Positions 7,905-13,540 of a DNA stretch of 13,882 nt are shown here, piece after piece. This DNA is from Caryophanales bacterium UBA6769 (GTDB lineage Bacteria > Bacillota > Bacilli > Bacillales > UBA6769). The position numbers and the translations under genes are program-made. The stretch lies in assembly GCA_002453275.1 (NCBI GenBank), contig DKGN01000203.1:1-13882 (forward strand), in the 5' to 3' direction. The notes beneath the pieces are model-generated. The model was not told the DNA's origin. It saw only the letters and a program-made list of their open reading frames with translations, and ran no database searches. Positions within the stretch are counted from its first letter, which is position 1. Every line of letters starts with the position of its first letter.

Positions 7905-8090
7905 TTATGGTTTGCGTCCTAAAACAAAGTAAAGAATTGGACCAAAAATATTAACAAAGATAATCACGAGCAACCATGCCCATTTTGGTCCGTTCGTTTC
8001 TTCTTCTCTAATACAACTTACGAGCGCCACGACCATCAAGATCAATTGTAAAATGATAAGTGGTGCAATAATTTCCCAAGGAATATTCAT
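7905..8090 (-). CDS. yxlE: Small PLDc_N-domain membrane protein YxlE
   Basis: The 61-residue protein has two membrane helices, about residues 7-25 (IIAPLIILQLILMVVALV) and 38-57 (AWLLVIIFVNIFGPILYFVLG), joined by a charged loop with the pattern NGPKWAW. The second helix ending GPILYFVLGRKP is the hallmark of the PLDc_N (phospholipase D nuclease N-terminal) family of small membrane proteins. Length and place match B. subtilis YxlE. It starts one base after the yxlD stop codon, with GGAGGAGG inside the end of yxlD as ribosome binding site. In B. subtilis, yxlE has been implicated with yxlC and yxlD in restraining sigma-Y; the same is inferred here. Confidence 0.9.
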   Translation of the reverse strand: MNIPWEIIAPLIILQLILMVVALVSCIREEETNGPKWAWLLVIIFVNIFGPILYFVLGRKP

Positions 8091-8091
8091 T

Positions 8092-8304
8092 CTATTCTTC
8101 CTCCTCCAGGGTTAATCTTTTCCGATACGGTCGAAGAACAAAAAAGTAATAGCAAACACTCGGTAATGGACATTGAAGCAAGCCCCATATTCCCCAAAAC
8201 CAAGCCTTTGCCCCCTTTTTCTTAGCATCAATAAATAATAACGTGCTTTGTGTCAGAATAATCGGTGATATGAGTAAGAGAGTAAGTAATTTATCGGATC
8301 CCAC
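8092..8304 (-). CDS. yxlD: Small membrane protein YxlD, sigma-Y negative regulator
   Basis: The protein has 70 residues from the GTG at 8304, close to B. subtilis YxlD (about 68). Two hydrophobic segments are visible, LLTLLLISPIILTQSTLLFI and AWFWGIWGLLQCPLPSVCYYFF, separated by the basic DAKKKGAK. The end is charged (RPYRKRLTLEEEE). I chose GTG 8304 because GAGGTG lies seven bases before it. The in-frame ATG at 8319 has its only SD-like stretch too close, and a longer open frame to 8391 has no ribosome binding site and lies wholly inside yxlC. The gene overlaps yxlC by 14 bases. YxlD acts with YxlC to hold sigma-Y inactive in B. subtilis; here that is by homology of context. Confidence 0.82.
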   Translation of the reverse strand: MGSDKLLTLLLISPIILTQSTLLFIDAKKKGAKAWFWGIWGLLQCPLPSVCYYFFVLRPYRKRLTLEEEE

Positions 8305-8629
8305 GACTGAACACCTCATCCTCGCTTTTTCGACGCTTTCTTTCAATAAAAAGCAACAGTGGAATAACGAAAAGTGCAACGAAATGAACAAGGATAAAAA
8401 CGCTCGTTAGTTTGAATGCGATAACAACATATGTCGTAAAAATAACGATGGCTGTCAAAAAAAATGCGACAAGTTCACGTAGAAAGACTTTTTTACGTCT
8501 TTCTTTAAATTCATTTAGCGTATTGAGCAGTTCAGTCTGTTCGGGAACACGCACGTTCTGAACGTCCTCAAGTGTTTTTAGATCTGCCTTCAACGTATCT
8601 AACCATTCCGTATCATTACTTTTTTTCAT
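8291..8629 (-). CDS. yxlC: Anti-sigma-Y factor YxlC
   Basis: This protein has 112 residues. The N-terminal half (about 1-50) is soluble and charged and would be the cytoplasmic sigma-binding part. Two membrane helices follow at about 51-95 (LVAFFLTAIVIFTTYVVIAF and SVFILVHFVALFVIPLLLFI), with a basic cytoplasmic tail ERKRRKSEDE. It lacks a zinc-type HxxxCxxC motif, so it is not a ZAS-family anti-sigma factor. The start is ATG 8629, overlapping the sigY stop as ATGA, with AAGGAG eight bases upstream. A GTG at 8638 falls right on that ribosome binding site and is unlikely. In B. subtilis YxlC is the anti-sigma factor that binds SigY. Confidence 0.88.
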   Translation of the reverse strand: MKKSNDTEWLDTLKADLKTLEDVQNVRVPEQTELLNTLNEFKERRKKVFLRELVAFFLTAIVIFTTYVVIAFKLTSVFILVHFVALFVIPLLLFIERKRRKSEDEVFSRGIR

Positions 8630-9159
8630 GACGACCACTCCTTTCGCATTCGTTTAACTCCGTTGTGGACCCGACTTTTTACTGTGCCTTCTTTTATATT
8701 TAACATGGAAGCAATTTCTGAGTACGTAAACCCATAATAGTGACGTAACAGCAGTGGAATCCGTATGTCTGGATGAAGACTCGCCAATATATCAAGATGT
8801 TCTGTCCATTCATAGCCATTCGACGTTACACTCCACATCAGTTTCCGCTTTTCTTCACTTTTCACTTTTTCGAGACGTCTGCGTTCACTTTTCTGCTTCC
8901 GCTCATAATCGATATACAACCGAGAGGCAATCGAGATAAGCCACGTTGAGAATTTAGCATCGCCTTTAAATCCTTGCAGGTGGACGTATGCCTTCAGCAT
9001 TGTGTCTTGAATTAAGTCTTCGGTTAAGTCAGCATTTAAGCAAAGTTTTATTAAATATTTATATAGGAAAGTGTAATTCGCTTGGAACAATGCCGTAAAC
9101 GCTTCATCACTTCCCTGCTTTGCTTGCTTCACTTGTTTTTTCTCTTCCTGTTCGGTCAA
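8626..9159 (-). CDS. sigY: ECF RNA polymerase sigma factor SigY
   Basis: The 177-residue ECF sigma factor equals B. subtilis SigY (178) in size. Region 2 is at about residues 20-90 (EAFTALFQANYTFLYKYL, DLTEDLIQDTMLKAYVHL, AKFSTWLISIASRLYIDY). Region 4 is at about 118-174 with the helix-turn-helix YGFTYSEIASMLNIKEGTVKSRVHNGV. The start is TTG 9159, preceded by GGGGG about eleven bases upstream, a rather long spacing. Gene order sigY-yxlC-yxlD-yxlE-yxlF-yxlG is identical to B. subtilis. There sigma-Y drives its own operon and has been linked to nitrogen starvation and to maintenance of the SP-beta prophage. The promoter upstream matches autoregulation. Confidence 0.93.
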   Translation of the reverse strand: MTEQEEKKQVKQAKQGSDEAFTALFQANYTFLYKYLIKLCLNADLTEDLIQDTMLKAYVHLQGFKGDAKFSTWLISIASRLYIDYERKQKSERRRLEKVKSEEKRKLMWSVTSNGYEWTEHLDILASLHPDIRIPLLLRHYYGFTYSEIASMLNIKEGTVKSRVHNGVKRMRKEWSS

Positions 9160-9197
9160 CTGAAGATACGCCCCCTTTCCTTCCGTTCTAATTGTAA

Positions 9198-9223
9198 GAC
9201 GAAAACTAAGCCAATTCCGTTCA
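9198..9223 (-). promoter_or_regulatory. Autoregulatory sigma-Y promoter of the sigY operon
   Basis: On the minus strand TGAACG (9218-9223) and CGTC (9198-9201) are separated by exactly 16 bases. This is, from memory of published work on B. subtilis, the sigma-Y consensus at its own operon. It lies about 38 bases before the sigY start. Scanning the other TGAACG occurrences in the window found none with CGTC at this spacing. Confidence 0.85.
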
Positions 9224-9247
9224 TTTATTTATAAAAAGTTTTTTCAA

Positions 9248-9276
9248 TAAAAAAGAACGGGCAGTTACACCCGTTC
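9248..9276 (-). terminator. Intrinsic terminator of the amidase gene
   Basis: On the minus strand GAACGGG pairs perfectly with CCCGTTC around an eight-base loop, followed by TTTTTTATT. It lies about 80 bases after the amidase stop codon and insulates the sigY promoter from upstream transcription. Confidence 0.88.
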
Positions 9277-9355
9277 CCTAGTTTTGATCATTTGATTCGC
9301 TCATGACACAGTTGAATGAAAATGTCTCTGCCGAGACAACCGCTTAGAAATTAGT

Positions 9356-10822
9356 TTAATCATAAGTTGTGCAACGGACATAACCGTCGTTTTGTTTTTC
9401 GAGAATTTCACCTAACTGAAATAAGGCATCTTCATTGCCATTCTTACTCATAAGTTGAATGCCAATTGGCAAATGATGTTCATTCCTTTGTATGGGAATT
9501 GTTAGTGACGGTAGTCCCCATACATTTGCATAAGCAATATATGGCAAGTATTTCTTGTATGTCTTTCGGATTGAAAAAATCTCCTTATACACTTCACCAT
9601 GACGCAGTGCACCTGTATGATAAACAGGAAAAACGAGAATTCGCTCTTCCAAATAGTCATGAAGCTGTTCATCACCGCTTTTGATAAATTCATTGATTTC
9701 GTCAATTCTTTTCTCTGATGGTCTAAATAAATTTGCCCCTATTAATGCCCATGATAAATAACGATGAGTATCAGACTGTCCTGTGATTGCTTCTTTTAAA
9801 TATGCGCCAAGTTCCTTTCTTTTCTTCGTACCGAAAGTAATTTCTGCAATACCCTCACCGCCATCAATTGACATCATTTCTTGCCATAGCAATGCACTTT
9901 CAGCAAAAAAAGGTGGCACGCCTTTTCTAGTTTCAACATTTTCTTGTAGTTGAGCATAAATCATGTCTAGCATCTTTTCCGTTTCTATTGATAAGGGATA
10001 GTTTGTTTTTGGTAACGTGATGATTTCAAAGTCTGAGAATTTTTTCGCTTCTGGTTGTTGTTTTGCGATAATATTATAAATCATTTTCGCATCGCATACC
10101 GATTTCGTCATCGGACCAATTCCGAGCATGCGCTCTTGAAGCGGAATGACCATATGTGGGAAGCTCCCTTCTTGAGAGACTTGGCCATTTCCCGATTTGA
10201 AGCCAACGACACCGTTGAAATGACTCGGAAATCGAATAGAACCACCGATGTCTGACCCGATTCCTGCAGCTGCACCACCAACGGCAATTACAGCACCTTC
10301 ACCACCGCTTGAGCCACCTGTCGTCCTCGTTACGTCCCAAGGGTTATTCGTTCTTCCGTACAATTTATTATCTGTTTCCTGGCAGAAGCAAAGAGCAGGT
10401 GTATTTGTTTTACCTAAAATTATCGCCCCTTCCGCCTTTAACGCCGAGACAACATCCGCATCATGACTACGAACAGCATGTCTTCTTCGAATGAGCCCAC
10501 CTGTCGTCTTCATCCCATTAACATCGAACGATTCTTTCATGCTTATCGGAACACCGAGTAACTTTTTCCCGCCGACTCCGTGCTTTTCGATGATAGCATC
10601 TGCCTTTGCTGCTTCTTGTCGTGCAAGTTCAAAGCGATCCTCGACAAGGCAATTTAACTCATGATTCACTTTCTTCAAATGAGAAATAAACACATTTGTC
10701 GCATACGTTGAAGTCACTTCTTGATTGGCAATCTTTTTTGCTAGTGTACTAGCATCCATTGAAAGTAACTCTTTTTCACTTAGCTCGACCTTCTGTTTCG
10801 TTTCAACCATCTGGTCAATCAT
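9356..10822 (-). CDS. Amidase-signature family hydrolase
   Basis: This 488-residue enzyme carries the full amidase-signature triad: catalytic lysine K96 in VPISMKESFD, cis-serine S171 in TGGSSGGEGA and nucleophile S195 in GSDIGGSIRFPS. The 24-residue distance from S171 to S195 equals that in fatty-acid amide hydrolase, and GGSSGGEGA with GSDIGGSIRFPS also resembles that branch. The family hydrolyses carbon-nitrogen amide bonds. It is not GatA, because no gatC or gatB gene is adjacent and the C-terminal part differs. The substrate is unknown. The first ATG has AAAGGA only about three bases upstream, so the start is uncertain; M5 is an alternative. The upstream SDR gene has its own terminator, so a separate promoter is likely, though some readthrough from the TPP-controlled unit is possible. 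Confidence 0.88.
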   Translation of the reverse strand: MIDQMVETKQKVELSEKELLSMDASTLAKKIANQEVTSTYATNVFISHLKKVNHELNCLVEDRFELARQEAAKADAIIEKHGVGGKKLLGVPISMKESFDVNGMKTTGGLIRRRHAVRSHDADVVSALKAEGAIILGKTNTPALCFCQETDNKLYGRTNNPWDVTRTTGGSSGGEGAVIAVGGAAAGIGSDIGGSIRFPSHFNGVVGFKSGNGQVSQEGSFPHMVIPLQERMLGIGPMTKSVCDAKMIYNIIAKQQPEAKKFSDFEIITLPKTNYPLSIETEKMLDMIYAQLQENVETRKGVPPFFAESALLWQEMMSIDGGEGIAEITFGTKKRKELGAYLKEAITGQSDTHRYLSWALIGANLFRPSEKRIDEINEFIKSGDEQLHDYLEERILVFPVYHTGALRHGEVYKEIFSIRKTYKKYLPYIAYANVWGLPSLTIPIQRNEHHLPIGIQLMSKNGNEDALFQLGEILEKQNDGYVRCTTYD

Positions 10823-10916
10823 CCATCCTTTCTCATAACGTTTTATCGAACTTATTCGACAAAAAAAGAGGATTTCCTTTTCGTTATATTATTATTAAAT
10901 TTTAGGAAACATTATG

Positions 10917-10948
10917 AAAAAAAAGAGCGGGATAATTCCGCGCTCTTT
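10917..10948 (-). terminator. Intrinsic terminator of the TPP-controlled SDR gene
   Basis: AAAGAGCG (10922-10929) pairs with CGCTCTTT (10941-10948). Read on the minus strand the stem is followed by about eight T residues. It lies 20 bases after the SDR stop codon. Confidence 0.88.
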
Positions 10949-10967
10949 CGATCCAACCTGCTTACCG

Positions 10968-11729
10968 TTACCTCATTACAAGCCCACCATCGACGATTAA
11001 GTTTTGCCCTGTTACCGCTCTTGACCAAGGGGAAGCGAAGAAGAGGACTGCATCTGCAACATCTTCAGGCGCTGTCACCTTACGTAGTGGTGTAGAATTT
11101 TCAATAATGTCAAAGACCTCATCCGTTGTCGCTTTGCTCGCATCGGTTACTTTTAGGAGACCGCCTGACACCATATTCACAGTAATTCCTTCAACACCAA
11201 GCTCATTCGCCATATTTCTCGTAAACCCAATTAAAGCCGCCTTGCTTGTCGTATAGTCATGATAAGGAACGACCGGATGCTGGACAAGGTTTGTCCCGAT
11301 ATTGATGATACGGCCAAAGTTTTGCTCTTTCATTGCTTCTAAGCCTGCTTGAAGTGTATTCATTGACGCTTGTACACTGCCTTCCAGTTGCTCTAAATAA
11401 TCCTCCCAACCGATGGCACTCGCGTCTTTCCGTTTTACTGGATCGAATGAGAAATTCACAAGCGCATTGTTAACGATTGTTGTGATTGCCGCTCCGAAAT
11501 GCGCCTTTGCTTCAGCGAACATTGCTGCGACTTCTGTCTTGTCACGCACATCTGCTTTAATCGCTACCGCTTGCATACCAATTTTACTCACTAGAGCTTC
11601 TGCTTTATCTTGGCCAGAATGATAGTTAACGACGACATTCGCCCCTTGATTAGCAAAAGCTTTCACTATCGCCGCACCAAGTCCACGACTTCCTCCTGTT
11701 ACGAGTACAACTTGCTTATCCAAATTCAT
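10968..11729 (-). CDS. Atypical FabG-like short-chain dehydrogenase under TPP riboswitch control
   Basis: The 253-residue protein has a classical SDR Rossmann fold: cofactor loop TGGSRGLG at residues 11-18, D60 in KADV, Y159 and K163 in YTTSK, and C-terminal GQNLIVDGG. Several usually fixed positions differ: NNAG reads NNAL (87-90), the catalytic serine position is T146, and the catalytic asparagine position appears to be Q114 (aligned by eye). The PG after the catalytic strand reads SG. It may still be an oxidoreductase, but it is probably not the housekeeping 3-oxoacyl-ACP reductase. The start is ATG 11729, with GGAGG eight bases upstream; an in-frame ATG at 11759 lacks such a site. The leader is a TPP riboswitch, so expression should rise when thiamine is scarce. 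Thiamine-regulated reductase-like genes have been named oarX in comparative work, to my recollection. Confidence 0.88.
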   Translation of the reverse strand: MNLDKQVVLVTGGSRGLGAAIVKAFANQGANVVVNYHSGQDKAEALVSKIGMQAVAIKADVRDKTEVAAMFAEAKAHFGAAITTIVNNALVNFSFDPVKRKDASAIGWEDYLEQLEGSVQASMNTLQAGLEAMKEQNFGRIINIGTNLVQHPVVPYHDYTTSKAALIGFTRNMANELGVEGITVNMVSGGLLKVTDASKATTDEVFDIIENSTPLRKVTAPEDVADAVLFFASPWSRAVTGQNLIVDGGLVMR

Positions 11730-11777
11730 CTGACATTCCTCCCTGAAAATAATCCCCAATACAATGCAGACCTGATC

Positions 11778-11810
11778 AAAAAAACTAGGTCACATTACGC
11801 GAACCTAGTT
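11778..11810 (-). terminator. TPP-riboswitch expression-platform terminator
   Basis: On the minus strand AACTAGGT (11810-11803) pairs perfectly with ACCTAGTT (11790-11783) across a 12-base loop, and a seven-base T-run follows (11784-11778). It sits between the aptamer and the SDR start, the standard place for ligand-induced transcription termination. Confidence 0.9.
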
Positions 11811-11891
11811 GGGAAGTCAGAAGCTTACATACAAACTTCTAAAATGACAAACCGCTACTTCCCTCCGCTGGTATAATCCAGTTCAGGTTCG
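11800..11891 (-). promoter_or_regulatory. Antiterminator of the TPP riboswitch
   Basis: Three nested helices can form on the minus-strand RNA. The outer helix joins CGAACCT in the aptamer core (11891-11885) to AGGTTCG in the terminator 5' arm (11806-11800). The middle helix joins GGGAAGT at the aptamer 3' end (11863-11857) to ACTTCCC (11817-11811). The inner hairpin AGAAGTTT/AAGCTTCT lies at 11840-11819. The outer two consume conserved aptamer bases and the outer one also takes up the terminator arm, so it excludes both. Pairings were found by eye. Confidence 0.7.
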
Positions 11892-11949
11892 AAGGGTTGA
11901 AAAGTTAACCTACTTCTCTCTCAGCCCAGTTTTTCGGGCACCCCCATAG
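11854..11949 (-). promoter_or_regulatory. TPP riboswitch aptamer (THI element)
   Basis: The minus strand carries the conserved THI-box sequences in order: GGGGGTGCCCG, then CTGGGCTGAGAGA, then ACCCTTCGAACCTGA, CTGGATTATACCAG and GGAGGGAAGTAG. CTAT at the 5' end can close helix P1 with GTAG at the 3' end. CUGAGA is the pyrimidine-binding loop of the TPP aptamer, and GAACCUGA belongs to the pyrophosphate-binding arm. Together with the terminator and antiterminator it should switch the SDR gene off when thiamine pyrophosphate is abundant. Confidence 0.96.
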
Positions 11950-11978
11950 TCGTTCATGCATTCTATTGAATTACCTAT

Positions 11979-12007
11979 AGCATAGGTGATAAATCACGAA
12001 TTGAAAA
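11979..12007 (-). promoter_or_regulatory. Candidate promoter of the riboswitch-SDR transcript
   Basis: On the minus strand TTTTCA (12002-12007) and TATGCT (11979-11984) are 17 bases apart, each matching four of six consensus bases. Transcription would start about 25 bases before the aptamer. Two small palindromes overlap it: GTGAT-AA-ATCAC (11986-11997) in the spacer and ACCTAT-AGC-ATAGGT (11973-11987) over the -10. Neither is assigned to a regulator. Confidence 0.4.
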
Positions 12008-12115
12008 GTCATACACTTTCCAAAAAAACAAATGATTTTCTATATGCAGGATATTCTACTAAAATAAAGAATATAAATGGTATTGGCAAAATTGCGAAAA
12101 AGGGATGAGAGAAAT

Positions 12116-13522
12116 ATGGAAAACATAACACACATTAAAGAAAATCAACATCGCTTTTTTGACTCTGGAAAAACAAAAGACATCAACTTCCGGTTAAAAC
12201 AATTAGATATTCTCGAAAATGGATTACTCAAGCATGAGCAAGCGATGCTTGATGCGTTAAAAAAAGATTTAAATAAATCAGCATTTGAAGCATTTTTAGC
12301 TGAATTTGGAATGATTTTAGAAGAAATTCGTCATGTGAAGCGACGCTTAAAGTCATGGGCACGTCCGAAACGTGTCCCAACCCCATTTACACTCTTCGGT
12401 GCAAAAAGTCGTATTTATTCAGAGCCATATGGCGTCGTTCTCATTATTTCACCGTGGAACTATCCGATGTACTTAACATTTGGACCATTGATCGGAGCGA
12501 TTGCTGCGGGTAACTGTGCAATTGTAAAACCTTCAGAGCTTGTCCCAACTGTATCAGGTGTCCTTCATGACATGCTTGCTGACATGTTCCCTGAAGAATA
12601 CGTCGCTGTTATCGAAGGTGATGCCGAGACGAGTAAAGCATTGCTTGAAGAAAAGTTCGACTACATCTTTTTCACTGGCAGTACACAAATTGGCCGAAGT
12701 GTCATGCAACAAGCAGCAAAGCATCTCACACCTGTCACACTTGAACTCGGAGGAAAAAGCCCTTGCATTGTCGATGAAACAGCCGATATCTCACTGACAG
12801 CCAAACGGGTCGTCTGGGGAAAATGCTTAAATGCCGGACAGACGTGTATCGCACCTGACTACTTATACGTCCATGAAAGCGTAAAAGAAAAATTTGTCGA
12901 TGAATTAAAAACGAACATCACAAAGCTTTATTCTGATGATCCGCTTGCAAATGGCAACTGGCCAAGTATTGTGAATGAACGGCATTTCGACCGCTTACTT
13001 CAATTAATCGAAGGTGAATCGGTCGTTGCTGGTGGACGAAGCAACAGAGAAAAGCGATCGATTGAACCGACCTTGCTTGATCATGTGTCATGGGAAAGTC
13101 CTGTCATGCAAGAAGAAATTTTTGGACCTATCTTACCAATTCTAACCTTTTCATCAATAGAAGATGCAATTACTCAAGTAAAAACCCAAGCGAAGCCACT
13201 TGCTCTTTACTTATTTTCTAACGATAAAGCAACTCAAGACGAAGTATTGCGATCCATTTCATTTGGTGGCGGTTGTATTAACGATACGATCTACCATATT
13301 GCAACACCACATCTGCCATTCGGCGGTGTCGGCGACAGTGGCATTGGCGCCTATCATGGACGTTCAAGCTTTGATTTATTTTCACATCGCAAAAGCATTT
13401 TAAAGCAAACAAACTTATTTGACCTGCCGTTCCGCTATCCGACGATGAAAAATGGTTTAGCCCTAATGCGCTTTATTTTCACACGCGGTAAAAAGCCTAA
13501 CAACCGTACAAATCCAAATTAA
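12116..13522 (+). CDS. ywdH: Class-3 (fatty-)aldehyde dehydrogenase, YwdH-like
   Basis: The enzyme has 468 residues from ATG 12116 and oxidises aldehydes to carboxylic acids with NAD(P)+. Visible key residues are N115 in SPWNYPM, K138 in VKPSE, FFTGS at 185-189 for cofactor binding, E210 in LELGGKSP and the catalytic C244 in NAGQTCIAPDY. EEIFGPILP and PFGGVGDSGIGAYHG follow. These are the patterns of class-3 enzymes such as B. subtilis YwdH and eukaryotic fatty aldehyde dehydrogenase, which are shorter than class 1/2. The C-terminal tail (LALMRFIFTRGKK) is hydrophobic then basic and might touch the membrane. The upstream in-frame ATG at 12077 has no clear ribosome binding site, whereas AAGGGATGAGAG precedes 12116. 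The FAD-oxidase gene follows after 18 bases, suggesting an operon. No convincing promoter was seen in 12008-12115. Confidence 0.9.
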   Translation: MENITHIKENQHRFFDSGKTKDINFRLKQLDILENGLLKHEQAMLDALKKDLNKSAFEAFLAEFGMILEEIRHVKRRLKSWARPKRVPTPFTLFGAKSRIYSEPYGVVLIISPWNYPMYLTFGPLIGAIAAGNCAIVKPSELVPTVSGVLHDMLADMFPEEYVAVIEGDAETSKALLEEKFDYIFFTGSTQIGRSVMQQAAKHLTPVTLELGGKSPCIVDETADISLTAKRVVWGKCLNAGQTCIAPDYLYVHESVKEKFVDELKTNITKLYSDDPLANGNWPSIVNERHFDRLLQLIEGESVVAGGRSNREKRSIEPTLLDHVSWESPVMQEEIFGPILPILTFSSIEDAITQVKTQAKPLALYLFSNDKATQDEVLRSISFGGGCINDTIYHIATPHLPFGGVGDSGIGAYHGRSSFDLFSHRKSILKQTNLFDLPFRYPTMKNGLALMRFIFTRGKKPNNRTNPN

Positions 13523-13540
13523 CGGGAAAGGACTAAAGAA

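Noticed and set aside
8305..8391. Longer reading frame for yxlD starting inside yxlC.
   Set aside because: It has no ribosome binding site, is embedded in yxlC, and would exceed the known YxlD length by about 30 residues.
10846..10859. TCGAA-CTTA-TTCGA inverted repeat upstream of the amidase as an operator.
   Set aside because: The arms are only five bases and no promoter could be fixed around it.
11610..11876. An 88-codon plus-strand open frame crossing the SDR start and the riboswitch.
   Set aside because: It is antisense to the SDR gene and to the structured TPP leader, and the encoded sequence is low in recognisable features.
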